64,000 nt of DNA from NCBI GenBank assembly GCA_947095585.1, contig OX352761.1, positions 141,824,277-141,888,276 of the forward strand. The letters are read 5' to 3'. This document shows positions 1 through 10,800 of this stretch, one piece after another. The DNA comes from Nephrocerus scutellatus. Lineage: Eukaryota; Arthropoda; Insecta; Diptera; Pipunculidae. The notes under the pieces are model-generated. The model did not search any database and was not told the origin of the DNA. It saw only the letters and a program-made list of their open reading frames with translations. The position numbers and the translations under genes are program-made. Within the stretch, counting starts at the first letter, position 1, and every line of letters starts with the position of its first letter.

Positions 1-39
1 AAAAACGAGACCAGCACTCACCAAAAGCTGGAAACAAGC

Positions 40-945
40 GTGGCAAGTGGCTCTAACCGTAAAGGTGGGGTCCCGGCCGCTAAAACCAAGGTAGTACTGG
101 ATCCTAATGCCCAAAGGCCAGGGACCAGCACCACCAGCAAAAGTGAAGACGATAACGGGTCACGCACTATACCGCCGACGAAGAAACGGTGCCGGGATCG
201 TCGAGCGGCCTTCAAAGTCTTGGAAAAGTTGGCTAGTATCCCGGAGGAGCAGCTAACGAAAAGACAGAAGGAGTCCGTAGCATGGGCGAAGCTGACTGCG
301 GAAGGTGGACAAAACCCCGCCAAGGACCTAGGGCCGAAAAGGCAAAGGTCTCAGGAAGAGGTTGAAGCCGGAAGCAGCAAGCGAGCTAAGGTGCAAGCGG
401 AGACTCCACCGGTGGCTCTTAAGACGCACAAGACGAAATCGTTTAGTGACATCGTCAAAGAGCACGAGCTGATGCTAGCCGTCTTCCTGCAGGGATGCAG
501 GTTGGCATGAGGGACGCGTCAAGCTGAAGGCGTGTTCAGATCAGAGATCGGTTGATCTCTACAAAAAAGCGATTTCCAAAGTGGTTGAGGGTGGCCAGGA
601 GCAAAGATTGCGGCCGTGGGCAGGGAAGAAATTCCTAGCAGGCCAAGAGCGCGCGTCTGGCTGCCTACCGAACCTGCCAACGCTAAAGCTGTTGTAGAGA
701 TAATCGCAGCCAGCAACCCAGATCTTCCGGTATCAAACTGGAAGATCGTGAAACAGGAGGACGCTAAGGGTAACTTTAGATTAACAACTATGGTAATCAA
801 CAAGGAATCCCTGGCTCCTCTTGCAAGTACTAAGGGAGTTATCAACTTCGGTTTCGGGTCGATAACTCTCAAGGTCTATAAGGCAGACGACGTCAACAAG
901 GGTAAAGGAGTGGACCATTCCGATCACGGGGGACTTAGAGACTGA
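40..945 (+). pseudogene. LINE ORF1 (gag-like, DUF4780-type C-terminal region), frameshifted
   Basis: The first 156 residues (40-510) are rich in Lys, Arg, Glu and Ala, as expected for the basic N-terminal part of a LINE nucleic-acid-binding ORF1. The frame stops at 510. Homologous-looking protein continues in other frames: a stretch ending in SVDLYKKAISKV near 540-585, then 616-945 with RPRARVWLPTEP, NPDLPVSNWKIV and FGFGSITLKVYK, which resembles the DUF4780 domain of insect retroelement ORF1 proteins. At least two frame breaks, and probably a deletion near 495-510, make it non-functional. The DUF4780 assignment is from memory of the family. Confidence 0.75.
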
Positions 946-1119
946 GAGTCGGTCCAGCGAGTCCTCATTGGTATCGAGGATGGGCAACCTCTTTGCCATG
1001 GAGTCTGACGAGGAAAACTTGTCGGACTCCATTGAAGAGAGCGCTGTCTACAAGACGGTGATTGAGTCGAAGGGGAACGAGACGGAATGTGCCGGCGGAT
1101 CCTCGGAGACTAAGGTAGC

Positions 1120-2208
1120 ATGAATGCTAACGATGGGGCGAAGGTAAGTATAAATATGTTAAACATAATTCAAATAAACCTTCACCATACCAAAACTTCT
1201 TCGGCAGCTCTTCTACTTAGATTAGCAGATCTCGTCCTAGTCCAAGAGCCATGGATAAATGGAGCTAAGATCTGTGGGCTCGGACTTAAAGGGTATAAAG
1301 TCCTATACTCAAGTAAGTCAGAGAAGATCAGATCTTGTATTCTGAGTAAAACTAACCTTTTATCACAATATAGTGACGGTGATATAACTGCGGCCAGCAT
1401 TGAAGTCGGAAACGAAAAATTCTGGCTGGTTTCTGCATATATGGACCGAGAAAAGCAGACTCCAGACTTGGTGCGATTCTAGGATGTGATGCAAATGCTT
1501 ACCACACAATATGGGGCAGCACCGACGTAAATGAGAGAGGTGAGTCATTTTTTGAATACGAACCTAGCTATTTGTAATATTGGGCAAGAGCACACTTTCA
1601 TAATAAAAAATAGGCGAGAAGTACTCGATGTAACTCTCGTATCAGACTTTATAGCGTATAAGGTAAGAGAATGGAAGGTTGCAAAAGAACACTCATTCTC
1701 GGACCATCGCTATTTAATCTTCAAGCTAGACATTAAACCTGCCCTTCGTGAGTCCTTTATAAATAAGAAAAGGACAAACTGGGGTACCTATAGGGAGATG
1801 CTAGGGAAACTACTACCGGTGGCTCCAAAGCCAACAGTCACTATAGAGGAGATAGATACAATGGTAGATACTGTAACAGGTGCCATGAATCGCTCCTTCG
1901 ATGCTGCCTGCCCTATGATAAAACCAATGGGCAAACAAAAGCCAACTTGGTGGTCCGCGGAGTTAGGGACCTATCAGAAGGAAAGCAGGAAAGCTTTCAA
2001 TAAAGCCAAAAGAACGAGACTGGCTCTGGACTGGGAATCCTACAAAGAACATCTCAGAAACTATAAGAGGGAATTGAGAAAGGCGCAGAGGACGTCTTGG
2101 AGGCTCTTCTGTGATAAGATGGAAGGGGCCTCGGAGACCTCTCGTCTACCAAAGATTCTCTCTATGACAAAAACCACTCCAAGTTATTTGGCTACCCAAA
2201 AGACCTGA
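1120..2208 (+). pseudogene. LINE ORF2 N-terminal part: AP endonuclease and linker, frameshifted
   Basis: The frame from 1120 begins with the endonuclease signature NIIQINLHHTK, then LVLVQEPWING, and stops at 1482. Just after the stop another frame gives GCDANAYHTIWGSTD, the D-N-H motif region of APE-type endonucleases. The frame from 1531 then carries the final SDHRYL catalytic motif near 1700 and a basic linker (WWSAELGTYQKESRKAFNKAK) leading towards the reverse transcriptase. A single frame change near 1480 therefore interrupts an otherwise recognisable nuclease. It would nick target DNA for target-primed reverse transcription if intact. Confidence 0.85.
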
Positions 2209-3431
2209 GACCTATAACTCTATCATCCTTTCTTTTGAAAACCCTGGAAAGATTGATAGATGTTCATATAAGGGCTAAGGTAAAACCTAGCAGTTGGGCA
2301 AAGTCCCAACATGCTTTCTGCAAGGGGAAGTCTGTAGACACAGCCTTACACACCTTAAGCACAATTGAGAAATCAATATACTCCCAGGAGTATACACTAG
2401 TAGCATTCTTGGATATCGGGGGTGCGTTCAACAACGTTAAAACAGAGGCAATCTGTAAAGGACTGTCAGACCTAGAGGTGGACTACCCTACAAGCAAACT
2501 AATCAATCATATGCTTCTAGGCAGGATTATTAGTGCGGAGGTGGGGGGTTCCATCTTAAAAAGGCAGGCAGTTGGAGGAACACCGCAAGGAGGTGTATTA
2601 TCCCCTCTACTCTGGAATATAGTAATCAACAAATTGCTGTTGAAACTGGAGGGAGAGGAGATAAAAGTGGTAGCGTATGCTGATGATGTAGCGTTAGCCG
2701 TCTCAGGAAAATACCTCAGAACGATTAGGGAGGTTATGCAAAATGCCCTCCTAATCGTTAAAGAATGGGCAAATAAAAGTGGTCTGGGCGTCAACCCGAA
2801 TAAGACAGAGCTTGTCCTCTTCACCAGGAAATATAAAATTCCAACAGTTGATCCTCCAACACTAAATGGTACTCCCTTAGTTTTTTCTGATAAAGCAAGA
2901 TTTCTGGGGACAATCTTGGACAGGAAACTGAGTTGGAAACCTAATATAATAGAAAGAGTTAATAAAGCTAACATTGCTTTATACTCGTGCAAGAATGCCA
3001 TTGGTTAAAAATGGGGTTTGAAACCAAAGCTGGCACACTGGCTTTACACGTCGGTAGTGAGACCAATACTACTGTATGGGGTAAGCGTATGGTGGCCAGC
3101 TATGGAAAAAACCACGTATACAAGTATATTGGGGAAGGTACAAAGAGCGGCCTGCATGCTTATAAGCGGGGCGCTGAGATCTACACCAACTCGCGCTCTA
3201 GAGGTTATGCTCCACCTGATCCCACTAGACATATTTGGCAAACAGAAAGCGGCAATTACCGCTACGCGACTGTTAGCTGTCAATCAGTGGAGAAGTCTTC
3301 AGAAAGGACACTCTACCACAACTAAATCGCTAAAGCAGGAGCTGACGAAACTGGATTACATAACACCAATGTTATGCTTTCATAAAGGTTTTCGGACAAC
3401 AATACCCACCAGAGAAGACTGGAAGAGGTAA
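2209..3431 (+). pseudogene. LINE reverse transcriptase, copy 1
   Basis: The frame from 2235 shows SQHAFCKGKSVDTALH, the palm motif LVAFLDIGGAFNNV, GTPQGGVLSPLLWN and VVAYADDVALAV, with the catalytic aspartates in YADD near 2672-2685. It stops at 3008. The thumb and connector region continues in a second frame, 3018-3431, with RPILLYGVSVWWPA, typical of the post-RT region of I/LOA/R1-type LINEs. One frameshift near 3000 separates the two parts. All catalytic RT motifs are visible in this copy. Confidence 0.9.
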
Positions 3432-3432
3432 T

Positions 3433-4018
3433 CCGTAACCGATAACGAAACAATACAGTTTTTCACGGATGGCTCTAAGCTAGACGGTAAAGTAGGAGCA
3501 GGAGTCTTCTGTGACAAGCTGAAAGTAAGCATCTCAGTCCGTCTACCTGATCGGAGCAGCGAATACCAGGCTGAGCTGATAGCGATTGAAGAGGTAATGA
3601 GCTGGCTGAAGCATAATGTATTATCCTCAAAGAAGATCAACATTTATGTGGACAGTCAAGCGGCCATAAAATCGTTGGAAGCGGTCTCACTCAAATCTAA
3701 GGTGGCGTTGAGCTGTCATTCCTCTCTTAACGAGATGAGTGAGCAGTTAAATATAAGGATCATATGGGTCCCGGGTCACACGGATGTTGAGGGGAACTGC
3801 AGGGCGGACGAGTTAGCTAGACGTGGTACGACTCTCCAGCTGGTACCCGCAAGGACTGAGGTGGGGAGTCCTATCGCGACACTGAAACTTGAGCTTCGGA
3901 AAGAGGCAGAAATAATAACAAATGTAAGGTGGGAAAACACCGACACTTGTAATATTTCAAGACAAGTCTGGCCGAAGCTGGACTTGAAGCGCTCAACTGT
4001 GCTTATCTCCTTACAATG
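3433..4018 (+). pseudogene. LINE RNase H domain, copy 1, truncated at its 3' side
   Basis: Translation shows the first catalytic block FFTDGSKLDGKVGAG, then EYQAELIAIEE, YVDSQAAIKSLEA and WVPGHTDVEGNCRADELA. These are the D-E-D-D signature positions of RNase HI. After 4018 the coding sequence breaks at about 4081, where RT sequence resumes in a tandem duplication, so the C-terminal end of ORF2 is missing from this copy. Confidence 0.85.
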
Positions 4019-4081
4019 ACGTGAATTAAGAACGGTTGTAGGGATAATGACAGGACACTGCCTTCTAGGGAAACACGCGAG

Positions 4082-4595
4082 ATGCTGATGATGTAGCGTT
4101 AGCCGTCTCAGGAAAATACCTCAGAACGATTAGTGAGGTTATGCAAAATGCCCTCCTAATCGTTAAAGAATGGGCAAATAAAAGTGGTCTGGGCGTCAAC
4201 CCGAATAAGACAGAGCTTGTCCTCTTCACCAGAAAATATAAAATTCCAACAGTTGATCCTCCAACACTAAATGGTACTCCCTTAGTTTTTTCTGATAAAG
4301 CAAGATTTCTGGGGACAATCTTGGACAGGAAACTGAGTTGGAAACCTAATATAATAGAAAGAGTTAATAAAGCTAACATTGCTTTATACTCGACACTGAA
4401 ACTTGAGCTTCGGAAAGAGGCAGAAACAATAACAAATGTAAGGTGGGAAAACACCGACACTTGTAATATTTCAAGACAAGTCTGGCCGAAGCTGGACTTG
4501 AAGCGCTCAACTGTGCTTATCTCCTTACAATGACGTGAATTAAGAACGGTTGTAGGGATAATGACAGGACACTGCCTTCTAGGGAAACACGCGAG
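4082..4595 (+). repeat. 514-bp shortened tandem unit of the LINE (RT piece fused to RNase H-tail piece)
   Basis: 4082-4392 repeats 2677-2987 (from the YADD codons to a TACTCG end) and is fused directly to 4393-4595, which repeats 3879-4081. The roughly 890 bp that separate these pieces in copy 1 (2988-3878) are missing. The same RNase H-to-RT junction (CGCGAGATGCTGATG) occurs at both ends of the unit, near 4081 and near 4595. Copies differ by only a few bases, so the rearrangement is recent or the copies have been homogenised. Confidence 0.9.
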
Positions 4596-6172
4596 ATGCT
4601 GATGATGTAGCGTTAGCCGTCTCAGGAAAATACCTCAGAACGATTAGTGAGGTTATGCAAAATGCCCTCCTAATCGTTAAAGAATGGGCAAATAAAAGTG
4701 GTCTGGGCGTCAACCCGAATAAGACAGAGCTTGTCCTCTTCACCAGAAAATATAAAATTCCAACAGTTGATCCTCCAACACTAAATGGTACTCCCTTAGT
4801 TTTTTCTGATAAAGCAAGATTTCTGGGGACAATCTTGGACAGGAAACTGAGTTGGAAACCTAATATAATAGAAAGAGTTAATAAAGCTAACATTGCTTTA
4901 TACTCGTGAAAGAATGCCATTGGTTAAAAATGGGGTTTGAAACCAAAGCTGGCACACTGGCTTTACACGTCGGTAGTGAGACCAATACTACTGTATGGGG
5001 TAAGCGTATGGTGGCCAGCTATGGAAAAAACTACGTATACAAGTATATTGGGGAAGGTACAAAGAGCGGCCTGCATGCTTATAAGCGGGGCGCTGAGATC
5101 TACACCAACTCGCGCTCTAGAGGTTATGCTCCACCTGATCCCACTAGACATATTTGGCAAACAGAAAGCGGCAATTGCCGCTACGCGACTGTTAGCTGTC
5201 AATCAGTGGAGAAGTCTTCAGAAAGGACACTCTACCACAACTAAATCGCTAAAGCAGGAGCTGACGAAACTGGATTACATAACACCAATGTTATGCTTTC
5301 AAAAAGGTTTTCGGACAACAATACCCACCAGAGAAGACTGGAAGAGGTAATCCGTAACCGATAACGAAACAATACAGTTTTTCACGGATGGCTCTAAGCT
5401 AGACGGTAAAGTAGGAGCAGGAGTCTTCTGTGACAAGCTGAAAGTAAGCATCTCAGTCCGTCTACCTGATCGGTGCAGCGTATACCAGGCTGAGCTGATA
5501 GCGATTGAAGAGGTAATGAGCTGGCTGAAGCATAATGTATTATCCTCAAAGAAGATCAACATTTATGTGGACAGTCAACGGCCATAAAATCGTTGGAAGC
5601 GGTCTCACTCAAATCTAAGGTGGCGTTGAGCTGTCATTCCTCTCTTAACGAGATGAGTGAGCAGTTAAATATAAGGATCATATGGGTCCCGGGTCACACG
5701 GATGTTGAGGGGAACTGCAGGGCGGACGAGTTAGCTAGACGTGGTACGACTCTCCAGCTGGTACCCGCAAGGACTGAGGTGGGGAGTCCTATCGCGACAC
5801 TGAAACTTGAGCTTCGGAAAGAGGCAGAAACAATAACAAATGTAAGGTGGGAAAACACCGACACTTGTAATATTTCAAGACAAGTCTGGCCGAAGCTGGA
5901 CTTGAAGCGCTCAACTGTGCTTATCTCCTTACAATTACGTGAATTAAGAACGGTTGTAGGGATAATGACAGGACACTGCCTTCTATCATTTAAGGTTGCT
6001 TGGATGAGGAGGAGGAAGAGACCATAGAGCATCTTCTTTGCTCATGTCCGGCACTATTGCACAGCAGGCACAAACACTTGGGTAAGCGGGTAATGAATAA
6101 CCTATCAGATCTCGAAAACGGCAAAGTGCGAGATATACTCCGATTCATTAAGAGCACTGAATGGATCTTCTG
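4596..6172 (+). pseudogene. LINE ORF2 C-terminal half, copy 2 (RT end, connector, RNase H, C-terminal zinc-knuckle-like tail)
   Basis: This repeats 2677-4081 at an offset of about 1919 bp and then continues to the natural 3' end of the element. RT thumb and connector frames are visible (4655-4909, 4937-5350), followed by RNase H. A one-base deletion near 5578 shifts the RNase H frame. The end of ORF2 reads DEEEETIEHLLCSCPALL and DLENGKVRDILRFIK before a stop near 6170, the Cys-rich tail typical of I/LOA-type LINEs. Relative to copy 1 the segment after CTGCCTTCTA (about 5986) is shortened. Non-functional. Confidence 0.85.
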
Positions 6173-6261
6173 AAAAGGGGAAAGGTGTAAGATCCTGTGG
6201 TAAGACAAAGGACCGCGTATGGTCTATGTGACCATTAGCTGCCACCGCAACCTAACCTAAC

Positions 6262-7495
6262 TTAATTTGCTCTTCAAACAAGTTTCACACATATAACGAT
6301 GTTCACATTCCCTGATGTCCATGTTGCTAACCAGCTTTGCCATTTTTCTTATATCATTTAAGTTTCGGTGTCCTAAAATTCTGTGCCACTCATGTATGCA
6401 CTTTGCATCACTGGTCTTACTCACTTTTAGTACTTGAGTTACGGGATTAGCTTTATAAACATATACATATGCTCTTACTGTCGGTATTTGTTAACCTTTA
6501 AGATTTATTTGAAACATCTTATTTTAAAAACTATATCACAACCACATTTGGCTAGTTTTCCGACTGATAATAAATTACAATGCAAATGAGTCACGAAAAT
6601 GACATCATTCAATTGTATACAGCCTGTATTTGTTTTGAACCTAAAATATCCTGGTTCCTTCGATTGGAAGACATCTTCCGTCTGCCAATGTGACCGAATT
6701 TCCTTTTGATTTCTTCATTTCGACGAAATGTTTGTTGTCATTACACAAATATGATGATGCACCTGAATCTATGCACCAATCACCACATTTGAAATTTCTC
6801 AATGAATCACCGACTTTCAAACAAACATTTGCTTCTTCATTTTCAGTTGTCTGGTCATTATCTTTGACCGCAACGTTAACATATTTCTGATGTTTTTGCT
6901 GCTTCTCCACTGCTTGAATTTTCGACAGTCTCTGCGAATAGGGCCATTATCTTTGCAGAAGAAACACGGACCTTGAGTTCTGCTGCTGCCTTATTTCGGC
7001 CATTATGCAATGAAAATATTTTGTCTGATTCTTTACGACAGCTTTCGTCGAGAAGTTTACCTTTAACCATACTTTGATTTAAATCATATTCTGGCCTGGT
7101 TTCTAATGCCGTGATCATCGTCAAATAGCTTTCTGGTAGACTGCTCAGATATAATGCCCCAGCCATTGGGTCGGCGCTCGCGTCGCCTAACGTTGTTAAC
7201 TCATCCATTATTTCATCCATGATGTTTAGGTGTGCTTACATAACTGGACCTTCTTTCAAAGTAAGTCGACATAAGCGCCTTAATAAGCTGACCTTATTTG
7301 ATAAACTCGATTTTCGTGATGTTCTCGCAACGCATTCCACATATCTTTTGCAGTATTTTTGCGTCTTATGTACCAATTGATTGTCTTCAACAAGAAGACC
7401 GATGTGGGCTCGAGCCTTTCCACCTTTTGTTTTCCATGTTGCATATATATCTTCTGTAGTAGCCGGTGTTACAAAATCGGCATCAATATTTTAAC
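6262..7495 (-). pseudogene. Ty1/copia-type gag-pol fragment (UBN2 gag, protease, pre-integrase zinc finger)
   Basis: Read on the minus strand, 7495-7230 gives gag sequence including KGGKARAHIGLL and TAKDMWNALREHHE. A stop lies near 7235 and the frame resumes at 7220 with MDEIMDELTTLGD and LYLSSLPESY, the UBN2 capsid domain. From 6910 comes WCIDSGASSYLCND, the aspartic protease active-site region of copia elements. Below 6400 CIHEWHRILGHRN and YMCETCLKSKL give the H-H-C-C pre-integrase finger. Integrase core, RT and RNase H are absent, and the fragment ends where the LINE 3' end begins. At least two frame breaks show it is dead. No LTR was recognised. Confidence 0.85.
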
Positions 7496-7499
7496 CACA

Positions 7500-7866
7500 A
7501 ATCTACTTTAATCAACAAAAAATCCAATTTATATTTCCAAAGTTAGTAGTTTGTATTGTTGAATTTTGTTATAAATATTTTTGTTGAATCCACACGCATT
7601 AACAAAAAAAAAGAAAAAATTATCCAAAAATAATTTTAGAAAAAATTGTATTTTCCAATTTCTCTAATATAATGCAGTGTTTACACGCTTACATAGCAAC
7701 GAAAATATTTTATATTATATATATATCAAGGGAATATAATCAATATGTAGCTGCTAGCACCTGGCTACATACAGTCCGATGGGTTCGAGTTGTGGGTGGG
7801 TCAAAGGTTATTGAATAAACGTGGACCCACCACTGTATAACAGCATCGCATATAAAAATGTACATG
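7500..7866. other. AT-rich spacer, 3' flank of the DCAF5-like gene
   Basis: No coding signal. It should include the 3' untranslated region of the minus-strand gene ending at 7867. A short inverted repeat (about 7793-7803 against 7832-7843, arms around GTGGGTGGGTC) could form a stem-loop in that transcript. Confidence 0.4.
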
Positions 7867-10800
7867 TTATTTTGGAAAGATACCACCATTGCCGGGAACT
7901 TTTAATGGTTTGAAGGAGCCTACTGTCCATTTACCCTTATCCAATTTTCCCGGATAAACTATTTACTCTACTAGCAATGCAGACCCTTTGGTCAGATTAT
8001 GTACATAATAATAATGTACTCACCTTTTTGACTTGATGTAATTCCAGTACTCGTGCTAGGAATAGAAACGTTGTGCGATAAAGAAACATCAAAACGGCTA
8101 GAGCTACCAGCGATTTGATTGCATGTTTCGCTGTCATCATCAGACGATGACGCTGCTGGAATAAATAAAAGATAATTCCGTGCTGGCCACATCTTGTTAT
8201 TCATAAAAATAATTACCGTAGAATGTTTTTTTGTTGTTTTTTCTGCGATGCGAACGGTAACCCGCGGATGTAGAAGTTCCAGCTTCTCCTGAACATTGAT
8301 CCCGAAACGAAACTGTGCGACAGCTGCTTCTTCGTTTACCTATTCGCATTACTGCATTCGTTTTACCAGCTCTTATTTTATGTGGACGTCGATTCGACAA
8401 AGACGCTCCTTTCATTGCCAAACGGCGCAAAGTGTTTCGCTTGGTAGCAATCAAGTACGCAATGCGGTTAGCAAATTTATTTCGCTGAACTTTCAACTTA
8501 TTTAACATTGAACTGCGACGCCTTCGCTCTAAGTTGGCAAATGTATGCATAAAATTTATATAAATGTATCGTTTATAAAAGCACACATAAATAAAATAAA
8601 TTTTGTCATATTTACCTTTCTTTCGTCGTAAATGATGCGTTTGATCGCGTGTCTCGTTTGATTCGTCCTCGACAGAACTATTATTTGAACTGGAACTCGA
8701 ATTTATATCAGACCCAAGCTGAGAATCGGTGGAGTTATTTGTGTCCCAACCCTCAATTTCCTGTTGTATTAGCGAATCGAAAAAGGCCATCATGCGCGGA
8801 TCTTCGTTTGTGTTACGATTACTGTAGTCGTGTGACATATGTGACCAGCTATGTGGCGACATCGATGGAAAATTGTACGGTGAGAAAAGATCTCTAGGAT
8901 TATCAGATGAGTTCACTTCTTCTAGCAGTGAGCCTGTCCATCCTTTCTGATTAAACGGACTCCATAGCTATCAAAAATAAAAATAAATTAGTAAAAATAA
9001 AATTAAAAATGTAATGCCAACAACCTTAATAATTTTTTCAACTCCAGAGGATGCCAATAAACATTTCTCCCGATTGTACCTGACTTGATTAACGATCGAA
9101 CGATGACCGTAGAGAACCATTTGAGTCGTTTCAATCCACTGGTCAGTGCATTCCACTGAATAATAAAGAAATTTTGATAAATTCACAGGCGAGAAACAAA
9201 CTTTGTCTGGATGTATTTCTACTTACAATCGACATCCGATACACGCCAGACGTACAAATTAAAATCGTCTGAACCAGACAGAACAAATTCATCGTCCTCG
9301 CCGGCGAATGTGCAGCTCTTCATGGTACACGAGTTGTAGTAATCCGCATGGTAAAATGTGCAAACAGGCTCTGCCGATTGAGTATTATATAAAATAGGAG
9401 GAAGTCTTCGACGAAGAGCTAAAATTTGGCTGCCTGTTGTGTTGAAGCGGACACTCATACAACTTGGTGGATCCTCAACGTACCCATATTGTATGACAGG
9501 GCTATAGATAGAATTAAGTCGTATTAGAAAAACAAAAGGTTCTTTGAGTCTCACTGATGCGGTTTCCGGATGTCCCAGAAGGCAGCACCACGTTTTGAAT
9601 TGGCTGTGATCAAGAAATTTCCGCCGACCGGATGAAATTCCACAGCATGGAAGGATGTCCTTAACTGGGCCACTACAAGTGGGTCTGACGGCCCGATGCG
9701 TTGATCATAGACGAGTATTTGACCATCCTCACAAGCAGTGGCAAAAATACCATCACTTTGAGGATCTACTGAGAGACCATATACGGGATATTCGTGGTCA
9801 AATATATTGTCCAGCTTTCCACTGCAATCGCAAGAAGAAAGAGAATAAGTTGTAAAGATGGCGTTCTTAATTAACTATTACTTACGTCTCGAGGTCATGA
9901 ACAATAACCAGATCGTCATTACCACCGGAAAAAACTTTTCGATTATGCCTGTCAAAGCCCAAACAAAAAATGTTACTGGTGTGTTGGGTATCCAGCGTTC
10001 GAGGCCGTTCAAAGCCAGCGAGTGCCTTATCAAGATTCCAAATGAGAACACGTTTATCATCTCCACCTATACGCCATATGAAATAAAGTGCATTAGTTAT
10101 TGGAAATACTGTATCAACGTAAGTTGCAACTCTGTATGCAGGTAAATATTCCGAAAGTTGAAAATGTCGACTGAGAAAATGTCTACTGGGTGAAAATATC
10201 GACTGTAAAAAAATACGGACTGAGAAAATGTCGACTGAGATAGTAGTTTTTTTTTTAAAATAAGTTTTTAAAAATTGCGTCATGGTATTAGTTTTTTTTT
10301 TAAATAAGTTTTTAAAAATTGCGTCATGGTAATGTATATGACTGGCGATAAAATTGGAAGAACCTCAATTGACTATTTCACTAAATAAAGGTTGCCTGAG
10401 AAAATGATGATTGAGAAAATACTGCGGCAGGCAATTCTGTTGTCAAACGTTAATTTTTTTTTAATGATAAGTACTATTGATACTAACTAGTTAGTAGTAA
10501 TGTAATAAAGAAACCTGCATGTTATACTTACATCGGTATCGGCTTTAAAGCAATAAATCAACGCTAAGCACCCTTCGCGTGCGGGGCAAATTTAAAAACA
10601 TAAGCCTCATAAACGTTCACGCACCTACAGAGGATTCCCCAGATGTTGAACAAGAAGAATTCCTTGAATCAGTCGAACGGGAACTCCATGCCTGCCCTCA
10701 GTATGATGTAAAAATCATTCTGGAGGATATGAATGCTAAAATAGGTAGAGAGCCAGTATTCAGGCAGTACATTGGCACCCATAGCTTACACGAGAACAGT

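Larger units (their letters stand above)
1..6258 (+). mobile_element. LOA-like non-LTR retrotransposon (LINE), frameshifted and internally rearranged
   Basis: Successive plus-strand frames encode, in order, a gag-like ORF1, an AP-type endonuclease, a reverse transcriptase with the YADD box and an RNase H domain. That order, with a C-terminal RNase H, fits the LOA/I group of LINEs; the clade is inferred from domain order. The body is broken by stops and frameshifts. The 3' half occurs more than once: 2677-4081, a shortened unit 4082-4595, and a second copy 4596-6258. The 3' end runs into short CCTAA-type repeats near 6250. The 5' end is not visible because the window begins close to the ORF1 start. 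Confidence 0.9.

Noticed and set aside
2507..3001. Minus-strand 164-aa frame in the LINE, repeated at 4065 and 4579
   Set aside because: Antisense of reverse transcriptase; it recurs only because the LINE segment is tandemly duplicated.
8296..8897. Plus-strand frames opposite DCAF5 exons 6 and 7
   Set aside because: Shadows of the spliced minus-strand gene, with no recognisable domain.
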